Origin: CAYFFV01 sp964342695
GTDB lineage: Bacteria; Acidobacteriota; Vicinamibacteria; Vicinamibacterales; UBA8438
Assembly: GCA_964342695.1 (NCBI GenBank)
Contig: CAYFFV010000008.1
Location: 31,477-95,476 of the forward strand
Length of the DNA stretch: 64,000 nt
Direction of reading: 5' to 3'
Both the position numbers and the translations under genes were made by a program. How positions within the stretch are numbered: the first letter of the stretch is position 1; every line of letters starts with the position of its first letter. The notes beneath the pieces are model-generated. The model was not told the origin of the DNA, searched no databases, and was given only the letters and a program-made list of their open reading frames with translations. Positions 24,923 through 34,459 of this stretch are shown here, piece after piece.

Positions 24923-27601
24923 ATGACCATCTCGTCCGGCCGTCTATTTCTGATCGACGGCAGTTCTCAGATGTATCGCGCATATCACGCGATTCAAAGT
25001 CTCACAAATACACAGGGAAAACCTACTAACGCTGTTTACGGCTTCGTGTCCATGCTTAGAAAACTACTCGAAGACCATCAGCCCGATTTCATTGCCGCGG
25101 CCTTCGACCTACCAGGACCAACTTTTAGAAACGAACTCGACTCCACCTATAAAGCGAACCGGGGCCCCATGCCCCCAGACCTTGCAGAACAGATTCCTTG
25201 GATTCACGAAGCATGTGAATCGTTGGGGGTTCCAGTCATTACTCTGAAGAAATACGAAGCAGATGATGTGATTGGCACACTGGCGATGCAAGCAAATGCG
25301 GATGGTCTAGAAGTAATTATAGTTTCCGGAGATAAAGATTTTTTTCAGCTTGTTGGAAACAGTGTGACCGTTTTTAATCCGAAGGAATCAGGATCTTGGT
25401 TTCGCCCCTCAGATGTGAAGAAAAAATTTGGCGTCGCACCAAATCAAGTGATCGACGTACTCGCACTTATGGGCGACTCTTCCGACAACGTGAAAGGTGT
25501 TCCGGGAATCGGTGCAAAGGGTGCGCGAGACTTAATTAATGATTTCGGTTCACTTGATGAAATCTTGAATAAAATACCGCACGTAAAAAAGAACGCGCAC
25601 CGTAACGCGCTCATTCAACACAAGGACGAAGCCCTACATAGTCGCACCTTAGTTACCATAAAAACCGATGCCCCCGTGACATTTGACACGGAAGATCTGC
25701 AATATAAAGGACCAGACAGAAAACGCTGTTTTGATCTTTTTTCTCTGTTGGGCTTTAAAAGTTTAACGACAGCATATTCCCCTTCAAAAGTTTCCTCAAA
25801 GACCGATTATCAAGTGATCAACTCTCTGCCCGATCTTGAAAAACTTATTCGTGTGGCCAAAAATTCTGATCGGTACAGCCTGCACGTTATTGCTGACAAA
25901 ACTCAAGCGAAAGAGATCTATCCAGTAGGATTGGCAATTTCTCTTAGAAAAGGTCACGGCCGTTACATACCACTCAATTTGAATAAGGTTGGTACAAAAA
26001 GTGCAGTTTCTAACGAAAAACTAATAGATCTTTTATCACCACTCCTAGCTGACAATTCGATACAAAAAACTGGGCACGACCTCAAATTTCTCAATTCAGC
26101 CTTATCACGCCACGGAGCGAGGATATCGGATTCTGATATTGACACGATGATTGTCAGTTATTTGTTAGATTCCACTCGAACAAACCACGACCTTGAAGCA
26201 CTCGCACTGGAAATACTCGGACATAAAATAATCTCCACTGAAGATCTTTTGGGCCGCGGTAAAAAGGCTGGCACCTTTCAGGACCTACAAATTCCTGCCA
26301 TCACGAAATACGCTTGTGAATGCAGCGACCTAGTGCTTCAACTTGGAGAAACTCTTTACACTTCACTTGTTAGTGAATCTTTAGAAGATTTATATCGAAA
26401 TATAGAGCTACCTCTGATTCCCATTCTCGGAACCATGGAAAGTTTTGGTATCGGCATTAATACAACCGATCTGGCTGAGATGTCCACTCATCTCGAACAA
26501 GAACTCTCGTTATTGCAGGGAGACATTTACAAGTTGGCCGGCAGCGAATTCAATATAAATTCACCAAAACAGCTATCAAAAGTATTGTTTGAAGATCTCA
26601 ATCTTACTCCAACGAAACGTACGGGAAAAACCCGCGTGGCATCAACTGCGATCGGAGTGCTAGAGGAACTCGCACTGACTAATGCAATCCCACGGAAAGT
26701 ACTTGTTTGGCGAAGTCTTCAAAAACTTAAGGGAACATACATAGATGCGCTACCAAAAATGGTAAACAGCAACACGTCCAGAGTCCATACATCATTTAAT
26801 CAAACTGTCACTGCGACAGGGCGGTTAAGCAGCAGCGAACCAAATCTACAAAACATTCCGATCCGAACAAAGATCGGACGCCAAATCAGAAGTGCCTTTG
26901 TTGCACCCCCTGAATCTATGCTGATTTCTGCTGACTATTCGCAGATTGAATTGCGAGTTCTTGCTCACCTTTCACAAGACGCCAATTTGATTGCGGCATT
27001 CAAGAGAAACGAGGATATTCATACTCAGACAGCACTTAAGATTTTTGGAACTAACAGTATTCTAGAAGCTCATGAACTTCGGCGGCGAGCCAAAATGGTC
27101 AATTACGCTCTCCTCTATGGAAAAACGGCTTTTACACTTGCAAAAGATATCGGCGTTACCCAAAAGTCTGCTCAAAAATTTATTGATGCGTATTTTGACG
27201 AATTTCCAAACGTGCGTTCATACATTGACCACACTCTTATTGAAGCTCGTAAACATGGTTTTGTTCAAACAATGTATGGACGAAAGAGAAAAGTACCTGA
27301 ACTGACAAGTAAACATGGACAAATTCGGGCGGCTGCGGAACGAGTGGCCGTTAACATGCCAATTCAAGGAACAGCAGCAGATATTTTAAAAATGGCGATG
27401 ATCGATATTCATAAGAAACTTCCCAAAAGCTCGATCATGATTCTTACGGTGCACGACGAGTTACTTTTCGAAGTGCCAAAAACAGCGTCAGACACCGTGA
27501 CTGCTCTCGTTAAAGAACGGATGGAACAAGTGGTATCCTTAGATGTACCCTTGATTGTCGATATCGGTGCGGGAAACAACTGGAAAGACGCGAAAAGCTA
27601 A
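24923..27601 (+). CDS. polA: DNA polymerase I
   Basis: An 892-residue repair and primer-removal polymerase. The 5' nuclease domain (about 1-290) keeps its metal ligands (EADDVIGTL, SGDKDFFQLV, LMGDSSDNVKGVPGIGAKGA). The proofreading-like domain (about 310-480) aligns with E. coli, but the DTE pair, the Asp of LKYD and the Asp of YAAED are replaced (HVI, LKFL, YACEC). It should therefore lack 3'-5' exonuclease activity. The polymerase domain has motif A DYSQIELRVLAHLS, motif B RRRAKMVNYALLYG and motif C VHDELLFEV. Y728 stands where E. coli has F762. A TACAAT about 12 bases before the ATG suggests a very short leader. Confidence 0.97.
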   Translation: MTISSGRLFLIDGSSQMYRAYHAIQSLTNTQGKPTNAVYGFVSMLRKLLEDHQPDFIAAAFDLPGPTFRNELDSTYKANRGPMPPDLAEQIPWIHEACESLGVPVITLKKYEADDVIGTLAMQANADGLEVIIVSGDKDFFQLVGNSVTVFNPKESGSWFRPSDVKKKFGVAPNQVIDVLALMGDSSDNVKGVPGIGAKGARDLINDFGSLDEILNKIPHVKKNAHRNALIQHKDEALHSRTLVTIKTDAPVTFDTEDLQYKGPDRKRCFDLFSLLGFKSLTTAYSPSKVSSKTDYQVINSLPDLEKLIRVAKNSDRYSLHVIADKTQAKEIYPVGLAISLRKGHGRYIPLNLNKVGTKSAVSNEKLIDLLSPLLADNSIQKTGHDLKFLNSALSRHGARISDSDIDTMIVSYLLDSTRTNHDLEALALEILGHKIISTEDLLGRGKKAGTFQDLQIPAITKYACECSDLVLQLGETLYTSLVSESLEDLYRNIELPLIPILGTMESFGIGINTTDLAEMSTHLEQELSLLQGDIYKLAGSEFNINSPKQLSKVLFEDLNLTPTKRTGKTRVASTAIGVLEELALTNAIPRKVLVWRSLQKLKGTYIDALPKMVNSNTSRVHTSFNQTVTATGRLSSSEPNLQNIPIRTKIGRQIRSAFVAPPESMLISADYSQIELRVLAHLSQDANLIAAFKRNEDIHTQTALKIFGTNSILEAHELRRRAKMVNYALLYGKTAFTLAKDIGVTQKSAQKFIDAYFDEFPNVRSYIDHTLIEARKHGFVQTMYGRKRKVPELTSKHGQIRAAAERVAVNMPIQGTAADILKMAMIDIHKKLPKSSIMILTVHDELLFEVPKTASDTVTALVKERMEQVVSLDVPLIVDIGAGNNWKDAKS

Positions 27602-27631
27602 AGATATCATTCCTACCGTATAATCCTGGTA

Positions 27632-28909
27632 TTGGTTGAACCGCTGGTTGTTCCTCGTTCCGCACATTCAATTTCACGAAGGGCCATCGATCCTGACGCC
27701 CTCAAGGTATTGCATCGACTTCGTAAGCACAAGCACACCGCGTACTTGGTGGGTGGGAGCGTGCGAGATCTTCTCGTCGACAGACATCCCAAAGATTTTG
27801 ATATAGGAACGTCAGCACACCCTCACGAAATAAAAAAAATTTTTAAAAATTGCTGGATTATTGGTCGCCGATTTCGACTCGCTCACATTAAATTCGGGCC
27901 GAAGACCATTGAAGTGGCAACTTTTCGCCGACAACAAACTTCAGATGACATCCCCCATGCAGAAACCGAGCGTAGGAATATCCCGATTGCAGTAAAAGCA
28001 GTTTCCCTAGAATCTGAAACAAAAAAACGCCCCGTCATCAGGGACAACAATTTCGGTAGTGCAGAAGAAGACGCTTTTCGAAGAGATTTCACCGTTAACG
28101 GACTTTTTTACGACGTCGCGACCTTGTCTGTTATTGATTACGTTGGCGGGTTGACCGATCTTCGTAATCGCCTAATCCGTTCAATAGGTGACCCCAACGA
28201 GCGGTTTATCGAAGATCCTGTGCGCATGGTTCGGGCTATCTCGTTTGCGGCCCGTCTAGATTTCAGACTTGATCTTCCGATTCGCAAGGCCATCGAACGC
28301 CATAAGCAGGAAATCACCAAAGCCTCTCCAGCACGAATGACCGAGGAACTATATAAAATCCTGCGTAGCGGTGTATCCACTGCAACATACAAGCTAATGC
28401 TCAAGCTCGGTTTACTTGAATGCATCGCTCCAGAACTCGCCAACGGTGTCTCAAAACAAATGTGGAAATCACTGCAAGCTCTTGACAAATTCAGAAATAG
28501 ATTTAGATCTTGCCCGTCGAGTTTAACCAATGCAATCTTGTTAGGTAGTCTCTTGAATCCGGTTAAACAGATCGACTTGAGACCGAAAAAGCAACGAGAT
28601 GAACGGGAGGCTGGGGTTTCAATTGGACAACTACCCGTGGCAAAAAAAGACGTCGAGCGTTTACGTCAACTCCTTCTTCTGCAACCAAGACTACTTAAGA
28701 GTGAGCTTCCATCAAGAGTGCAAAAAAGACTCATGCACCGCAGTGCCTTTCAAGAAGCCCTGTCATGGATGACGATTCACACAAAAGCTAAAGACGCCTT
28801 AGATCGATGGGAAACGCTCGTCGCTAAACACGGGATACCCACTAAAAAAAAGATTGTTCGGCGACGTCGAAAACGTCCGCGAAATAAAATTCTTGAAATT
28901 ACTAGTTGA
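27632..28909 (+). CDS. pcnB: Poly(A) polymerase / CCA-adding family nucleotidyltransferase (PcnB-like)
   Basis: A 425-residue class II nucleotidyltransferase. AYLVGGSVRDLLVDRHPKDFDIGTSA has the GG/RD motif and the catalytic DxD-type pair. IGRRFRLAHIKFG, RRDFTVNGLFYD and RFIEDPVRMVRAISFAARL complete the head domain. The HSISRRAIDPDALKVL lead-in and the Arg/Lys-rich end (KKKIVRRRRKRPRN) resemble PcnB rather than CCA enzymes, but specificity cannot be settled by eye. The start appears to be a TTG at 27632. It is 30 bases after polA and probably cotranscribed with it. Confidence 0.85.
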   Translation: MVEPLVVPRSAHSISRRAIDPDALKVLHRLRKHKHTAYLVGGSVRDLLVDRHPKDFDIGTSAHPHEIKKIFKNCWIIGRRFRLAHIKFGPKTIEVATFRRQQTSDDIPHAETERRNIPIAVKAVSLESETKKRPVIRDNNFGSAEEDAFRRDFTVNGLFYDVATLSVIDYVGGLTDLRNRLIRSIGDPNERFIEDPVRMVRAISFAARLDFRLDLPIRKAIERHKQEITKASPARMTEELYKILRSGVSTATYKLMLKLGLLECIAPELANGVSKQMWKSLQALDKFRNRFRSCPSSLTNAILLGSLLNPVKQIDLRPKKQRDEREAGVSIGQLPVAKKDVERLRQLLLLQPRLLKSELPSRVQKRLMHRSAFQEALSWMTIHTKAKDALDRWETLVAKHGIPTKKKIVRRRRKRPRNKILEITS

Positions 28910-28937
28910 ACATTAGAACTTTTCTATGTGGAACTCG

Positions 28938-29789
28938 CTATCCACCTAGAAGTGCTTCCGTAATTTGTACGAACGACATTACAAAACCCAAAAACGTCAG
29001 AATAATTAAAATTAGTGTTGTCAGTAAAATTGGTGTGCCTTCGCGTTCTTCGTCGATGAATCCCATGAAATAGGCGGCGGACCATCCCCCCACAAATCCG
29101 CCAAAATGAGCCCAGTTGTTAACCCCGCGCATAATAAACCCCAGAACAAAAAGAATGATTGCCCACTGCCACAACTGACGTTCCATCGTGGAGACCCCTC
29201 TTCTACGGCCATAGACGATCAGCGCTGCCAGAAGGCCAAAAATTCCACCAGAGGCTCCAATGGTTGGACTGGCAAAACCAAAATTTGAGAGAGCACTCAT
29301 AACATTGGAAAATAAGAATCCAGTAACTCCAGCCACATTGAATAAAACAAATGTTCTGGCTGGTCCAAAGACCTCAGTGCTCACAGGTGCCAAGTTTCGT
29401 ACCCACATCATGTTAAATAAGATGTGCAACAATCCACCGTGTAAATAATTTGCCGTGAGTAAGGTCCACCACCATCCTTCACTCCACGCCACACCACCAG
29501 TCATACCAAGCTGATATAGAGCTCTGCTACCAGGCGACAAGATAGAAAACAGACCACCACCTGAAAAGATAGCCTCTGGTTGTAATAACAATGAAACCGC
29601 AAACATCGTCACACAGGTCATCAGAATCAACGACACCAAATCCAAACGTCGTCCGAACAATCCTTGGATGAACGGTGCCCATCCGAATAAACCAGGTCGC
29701 CATGCTTCGCAGTAAGGACACTTGTCCTCATTGATGCCAACAAGTTTCCCGCATGAGCCACAAACGACCGATCCCTGTGTCTGTCTCAC
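28938..29789 (-). CDS. Zinc-ribbon rhomboid intramembrane serine protease
   Basis: A 283-residue protein. An N-terminal zinc ribbon uses C10, C13, C24 and C27 (CGSC...CPYC). About six membrane segments follow. HILFNMMWV (H122, N126) is the oxyanion region, GASGGIFG gives the nucleophile S180, and WAHFGGFVGGW gives the catalytic H228. Substrates are unknown. It is the last gene of the long minus-strand run and converges on pcnB across 28 bases. Confidence 0.93.
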   Translation of the reverse strand: MRQTQGSVVCGSCGKLVGINEDKCPYCEAWRPGLFGWAPFIQGLFGRRLDLVSLILMTCVTMFAVSLLLQPEAIFSGGGLFSILSPGSRALYQLGMTGGVAWSEGWWWTLLTANYLHGGLLHILFNMMWVRNLAPVSTEVFGPARTFVLFNVAGVTGFLFSNVMSALSNFGFASPTIGASGGIFGLLAALIVYGRRRGVSTMERQLWQWAIILFVLGFIMRGVNNWAHFGGFVGGWSAAYFMGFIDEEREGTPILLTTLILIILTFLGFVMSFVQITEALLGG

Positions 29790-29836
29790 ATCTAGGAGAG
29801 TATTTTTGAGAGAAAGCGAAAGTATTTTAAAACTGC

Positions 29837-30574
29837 TTAAGACTCTTGCGCTTGATCGATAGTACGATACGGTTTAGCAAGTCCAAGTTTAGTCAACAAA
29901 AGAATAATGGGCCATGCCGGATCGAATTCAGTCCAAGTGTGACTGAATTTCGGGCTTCTTGGAAATCCGTGATGATTATTGTGCAACCCTTCTCCACCAG
30001 TAATTAACGCAAGTAACCTAATGTTTCTGGCCGTATTATCAAAATTCTTATAGCCACGATAGTGACATAATCCATTAATGGAAGAAGACAAAATAAAAAC
30101 GTACGTCACACCATGAATAGCAGCAGCCAGTAATCCCCAGCCTACCCCAATTAAGGCACACAAAGAAACAATGCCGACTATGGGACCAACGAGTGTATGT
30201 CGAAACAAATGTCGCTCCCACCAATCATCAGCAATGTCCTGTGCCCATTTATCTAATAATCCAGGAGTCTTGGCTTCTCGCGCATAATGAAACACATTAC
30301 CAATTTGAACTGACCAGAAACCTGCAAGTAATGGACTATGCGGATCTCCTTCTTCGTCGGTAAAAGCATGATGCTTACGATGCACAGCCACCCATTCACG
30401 TGTTGTTATACCTGTCACAATCCACAAAGCAAACCTAAAAACGACTTCGACCGCTGGGTGGAGGACTAAAGAACGATGAGTTGCCGTTCGATGTAAGAAA
30501 ATTGTCGTTGAAAAAACGGCCACTTGGGTCAATATGGCTGCCACTAATAGCGCAAAGAAGAATGACATTAACAC
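29837..30574 (-). CDS. Acyl-CoA/acyl-lipid delta-9-type fatty acid desaturase
   Basis: A 245-residue membrane di-iron enzyme that introduces double bonds into fatty acyl chains. The three histidine boxes are HRTATH (28-33), HRKHH (65-69) and HNNHH (198-202), separated by hydrophobic hairpins. This is shorter than many homologues but has all ligands. GGAGG precedes both a GTG at 30574 and an ATG at 30568; spacing slightly favours the GTG. It probably adjusts membrane fluidity. Confidence 0.92.
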   Translation of the reverse strand: MLMSFFFALLVAAILTQVAVFSTTIFLHRTATHRSLVLHPAVEVVFRFALWIVTGITTREWVAVHRKHHAFTDEEGDPHSPLLAGFWSVQIGNVFHYAREAKTPGLLDKWAQDIADDWWERHLFRHTLVGPIVGIVSLCALIGVGWGLLAAAIHGVTYVFILSSSINGLCHYRGYKNFDNTARNIRLLALITGGEGLHNNHHGFPRSPKFSHTWTEFDPAWPIILLLTKLGLAKPYRTIDQAQES

Positions 30575-30705
30575 TCAAACCTCCAAAATTTGTTGCGATG
30601 GTTCCTTTTAAACACGCCCCCCACGAACACAACGCTTCACTGTAACACGAAACGCTATTTACCTGCGAAGCGCGCAACACTTAATATTTACCGCGTTAAT
30701 AAGAG

Positions 30706-31803
30706 TTATCCAGTTTTCCTTTCAAAATCCTTCATAAAGGATAATAATGTGTCGACTCCCTCCTCAGGAAACGCATTGTATATCGAGGCACGAAGACCCC
30801 CAACCGACCGATGCCCTTTTAATCCTACAAGTCCGGCATTGGTAGCCTCCGTTAGAAAGCACTTCTCCAATTCCTCATTCGGTAATCTAAACGTAACATT
30901 CATCAACGAACGACTATCAGGATCGGCAGTGCCCTGGTAAAAACTACTACTGTCGAGGATCGAATAAAGTTTTCCGGCTTTTCGTTCATTTGATTCCGCA
31001 ACGGCTGTCAACCCACCTTTTTGCAATAGCCACTTCACAACGAGACCTACTATATAAATGGCAAACACCGGTGGCGTGTTATACAACGAAGCGCTGTCCG
31101 CAAACGTTGCGTAGCGCAGCATCGTTGGAACTCGTTCAGGCAATTCTTTTTTTCTGATAACTTCATCTTTCACGATGACTAAAGTCACCCCAGCAGGGCC
31201 AAGATTCTTCTGAGCTCCTGCATAAATCAACCCGTGTCGACTAACATCAATCGGACGACTGAAAATGTCAGACGATGCGTCCACTACTACTGGAGAAGTG
31301 TTCGAGACGGGTGGAGTAGATCTCCACTGTGTTCCAAAAATAGTGTTATTGGACGTGATGTGGAGATATTCAGCGTCGCTCGAAAATTTAAGTTCGTCCT
31401 CCGTTGGAATTCTGACAAAATCTTGGTCCTCACTCGAACCCACGATCTTGACAGAACCGAATCGCTGAGCCTCTTTCAATGCCTTCTTTGACCAAGAGCC
31501 TGTAATCACATAATCGGCTGATCCATTTTCTGAAAGCAAATTAAGAGGCACCATCGCAAACTGCTGCGTTGCACCTCCTTGGAGAAACAACACATGATAA
31601 TCGTCAGGCACATTAGCCAAGGTCCTGATATTGGCAACAGCAGAATCAAAAATCTCTGATACTTCTTTAGAACGGTGACTCATCTCAAGAACAGACATAC
31701 CTGCATCTGGCAGAGACCTCAAATAACGTGCAGCCTCATCAAGAACAATCTCGGGAAGAACAGCAGGACCAGCACTAAAATTAAAAATTCGTTCGGTGTT
31801 CAT
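30706..31803 (-). CDS. serC: Phosphoserine aminotransferase
   Basis: PLP enzyme of serine synthesis that converts 3-phosphohydroxypyruvate and glutamate to phosphoserine. It has 365 residues. IFNFSAGPAVLPEIVL at the N-terminus, GMSVLEMSHRSKE, LFLQGGATQQFAMVPLNLL for phosphate binding and YAGAQKNLGPAGVTLV with Schiff-base K199 are diagnostic. It follows the DUF1015 gene by 24 bases on the same strand. serA and serB are not in the window. Confidence 0.97.
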   Translation of the reverse strand: MNTERIFNFSAGPAVLPEIVLDEAARYLRSLPDAGMSVLEMSHRSKEVSEIFDSAVANIRTLANVPDDYHVLFLQGGATQQFAMVPLNLLSENGSADYVITGSWSKKALKEAQRFGSVKIVGSSEDQDFVRIPTEDELKFSSDAEYLHITSNNTIFGTQWRSTPPVSNTSPVVVDASSDIFSRPIDVSRHGLIYAGAQKNLGPAGVTLVIVKDEVIRKKELPERVPTMLRYATFADSASLYNTPPVFAIYIVGLVVKWLLQKGGLTAVAESNERKAGKLYSILDSSSFYQGTADPDSRSLMNVTFRLPNEELEKCFLTEATNAGLVGLKGHRSVGGLRASIYNAFPEEGVDTLLSFMKDFERKTG

Positions 31804-31827
31804 AATGCAAAATGTTTGACCAGCTTG

Positions 31828-33048
31828 TTAGATCTCATGAATTAGTAGTCCGTCCCTAAGTTTGGGTTCGAACCAAGTCGATTTCGGTGGCATGATGTCA
31901 CCTGCATCCGATACGGCAAACAGTTCATCAGTTGTTACTGGATAGAGTGAAAAAGCAACCGCCGCCTGACCACGATCAACTATCTCTGCAAGGGTTTCCG
32001 TTCCACGCGCACCGCCAACAAACGCTATGCGCGGATCTGTTCGAACATTTGTCACATTCAATAAGGGTTCGAGTAGCTGATCTTGCAATCTCGCCACATC
32101 AAGACCAACGGCAACACCTTTTGAACCATCAACCGGTAAAAGCTTGACAGAGTACCATATTCCTGCGAGATACATGGCCACAAAACCTCTCTTTGGAGCA
32201 GGATTTCCATTAATCTGTACCTCAAACTTTTTTTGCACATCATTAAGAAATGCAAGCGTTGTTTTTCCGTTGAGATCACAAAGCGTGCGATTGTACGCTT
32301 GGATCTTGGTTTCGAAGTCTGGAAACGCCACACCGAGCACAAAGTCCGCCTCACAAATGTTGCCATCGCCTCCTGCAGCTAGTTTTTCTCTAGTCCTCGC
32401 TGCACTCGCAATACGGTGGTGTCCATCAGCAATATAAAGGACAGGAACCTGTTGAAATGCTCTCACCATCTGATTCTGATAGTCGGCGTTAAGTCTCCAA
32501 ATAGTATGCCTAACACCATCCGAAGCAGTAATCTGAAACAAAGCTTTTCCATTACAAATCTGCTCAATTAACGCAGTAATGTCGGGAAGCGTTCGATAAG
32601 TAAGAAACACAAGTCCAGTCTGTGCCCTCAGAGCTGCCATGTGTTGTGTTCTGTCATCTTCTTTGTCGGGACGCGTCCGTTCGTGCTTACAGATTAAACC
32701 TCGCTCATACTCCTCAAGGGAATAGCACGCGGCAAGTCCTGTCTGCTGATGACTTTCAGAATTCAAACGGTAAACATAAAGTGAATCCGTCTCTTCTACA
32801 ACAAACGGTGCTTTCTTCTTTAGCTCTTCGAAATTCTTCGCTGCAGATTGGTAAACCTCTTCGCTATAGGGACTTACATCTGGGGGAAAATTAATTTCAG
32901 ACCTAGACACATGGAGAAAGCTAGTCGGGTTTCCCTCAGCAAGATGTTTTGCTTCATCTCTAGAAATAACGTCATAGGGTACTGCTGCAACCGCTGCTGC
33001 TGCGTCGGGTTCTGGTCGAAGAGCTCGAAATGGACGAATATGGGCCAC
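31828..33048 (-). CDS. DUF1015 family protein, putative serine-metabolism partner of SerC
   Basis: A 406-residue cytoplasmic protein. It begins MAHIRPFRALRP, followed by VAAVPYDVISRDEA, both typical of DUF1015. ICKHERTRPDKEDDRTQHM and LYIADGHHRIASAAR are the most conserved blocks; the DGHHR segment recalls ParB-like nucleotide-using proteins. Members often sit beside serine-biosynthesis genes, and here it immediately precedes serC. A kinase or phosphatase-like role on serine or phosphoserine is a hypothesis from context only. Confidence 0.85.
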   Translation of the reverse strand: MAHIRPFRALRPEPDAAAAVAAVPYDVISRDEAKHLAEGNPTSFLHVSRSEINFPPDVSPYSEEVYQSAAKNFEELKKKAPFVVEETDSLYVYRLNSESHQQTGLAACYSLEEYERGLICKHERTRPDKEDDRTQHMAALRAQTGLVFLTYRTLPDITALIEQICNGKALFQITASDGVRHTIWRLNADYQNQMVRAFQQVPVLYIADGHHRIASAARTREKLAAGGDGNICEADFVLGVAFPDFETKIQAYNRTLCDLNGKTTLAFLNDVQKKFEVQINGNPAPKRGFVAMYLAGIWYSVKLLPVDGSKGVAVGLDVARLQDQLLEPLLNVTNVRTDPRIAFVGGARGTETLAEIVDRGQAAVAFSLYPVTTDELFAVSDAGDIMPPKSTWFEPKLRDGLLIHEI

Positions 33049-33074
33049 GTTATTTAGTACAGCCTCTCTTACAC

Positions 33075-34352
33075 CTAATTGGTTAATTCAATTTTCTCGC
33101 GTGTAGATATTGACGAATGCATGCGTAAACGTGCCTGATCACGACTTGCAAAAAAATCAGCTAAATATTCCTCAGGCACCGGATCTCCGGGAGGTAATTT
33201 ACGATGTTCGAGAAGAGGGTTTACAAATGTCCCATTCTTTCGCATCCGGTAATCTAAATGGGGGCCAGTTGATAACCCTGTGTTCCCTACTTTCCCTATT
33301 TCTTGCCCTTGGGTAATTCGTGCGCCCGCAACCACACCTTTCCCAAAAGCTGAAAGATGAAGATAATAAGTCTCATATCCATTGGTATGCCGCAGTCGCA
33401 CCATATTTCCCGAGCCACCACTTCGTCCCGCTGAAACGACTCTGCCATTAGCCACTGCGATCACAGGCGTTCCCGTTGGGGCACCATAATCAACTCCCAA
33501 ATGAGGCCGATGAACTCCCAGCACAGGATGCAATCGTCGATAAGAAAACCGCGATGTGACTCGAGGTTCAAATTTGAAAGGAGACCGGAGAAACAATCGC
33601 TTTAAGGAACGCCCCTGTTCATCGTAATACAACACTTCATTATCCTTAGGCAAAACGTATCGGAAAGCTTGCACAAGTCGGTCGTCATTAACAAATTCGG
33701 TCGCGATAACATCACCATAACCAGCAAATTCACCTTCACGAAATTGCTTTTCAAAGAGAACATTGAATCGATCCCCTTGCCGCAGATCATTATTGAAATC
33801 GATTTCACCACTGAGCACTTCCGCCATCATAATGCCCAACATTACATTCTCCCCGGATCCGTTTAACGCAGCGACCAAAGAACTACTCTGTGCATTTATA
33901 GAGCCTGTTACTGCCAACTCTAAAGTTTCTTTTGTATATGCAACCAGCTCAACATTAAAGGACGAACTGGAGTGCGGCTTTAGGACAGCCTGTAAAAAGT
34001 GATCGTTATCTATGTGATATTCAAATCGCCGTAGCAATCCATCATCGGCAATTACAAGGCTATATTGATTACCAGCCCGGATCCGGCGCGGGTCAAAGAC
34101 AGGTCTCATCGTCTCAATAAGTCGCGCACTCAACCTTCCGCCAAGACCGTGATCAGCAAAAATACCAGCTAAAGTTGATCGCCGCGGGACAACCCCCGTA
34201 ATCACATGTGAATCAGGTTCCAAAAAGATGTCGCCAGCTTCGGTTCTTGGTAGTTCTTGAGTAGGTTCCTCAGACCAGACATGCCGGTTACAAGAAGCCG
34301 TTAATAGCATGGCTGCAAGAACGACACACGATTCAAAAGAAAATCTATACAT
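33075..34352 (-). CDS. M23 family peptidoglycan endopeptidase, lipoprotein
   Basis: A 425-residue exported enzyme. The signal ends in lipobox LTASC with C21 as lipidated residue. A middle OapA/LysM-like region contains RRSTLAGIFADHGL and RRIRAGNQYSLVI. The C-terminal M23 domain (about 275-390) has LGVHRPHLGVDYGAPTGTPV with zinc ligands H and D, YLHLSAF and GPHLDYR. It resembles MepM-type D,D-endopeptidases that open cross-links for wall growth. Confidence 0.92.
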   Translation of the reverse strand: MYRFSFESCVVLAAMLLTASCNRHVWSEEPTQELPRTEAGDIFLEPDSHVITGVVPRRSTLAGIFADHGLGGRLSARLIETMRPVFDPRRIRAGNQYSLVIADDGLLRRFEYHIDNDHFLQAVLKPHSSSSFNVELVAYTKETLELAVTGSINAQSSSLVAALNGSGENVMLGIMMAEVLSGEIDFNNDLRQGDRFNVLFEKQFREGEFAGYGDVIATEFVNDDRLVQAFRYVLPKDNEVLYYDEQGRSLKRLFLRSPFKFEPRVTSRFSYRRLHPVLGVHRPHLGVDYGAPTGTPVIAVANGRVVSAGRSGGSGNMVRLRHTNGYETYYLHLSAFGKGVVAGARITQGQEIGKVGNTGLSTGPHLDYRMRKNGTFVNPLLEHRKLPPGDPVPEEYLADFFASRDQARLRMHSSISTREKIELTN

Positions 34353-34459
34353 AAAGATCTTTTGACTTTAACACAAGAATAAAACGAAACATGTTGCGGT
34401 CTAACTAAAAACGCCTAAAAACTGATCGAAGTATCTTTAATCCCATCGGAGGAAACCAG

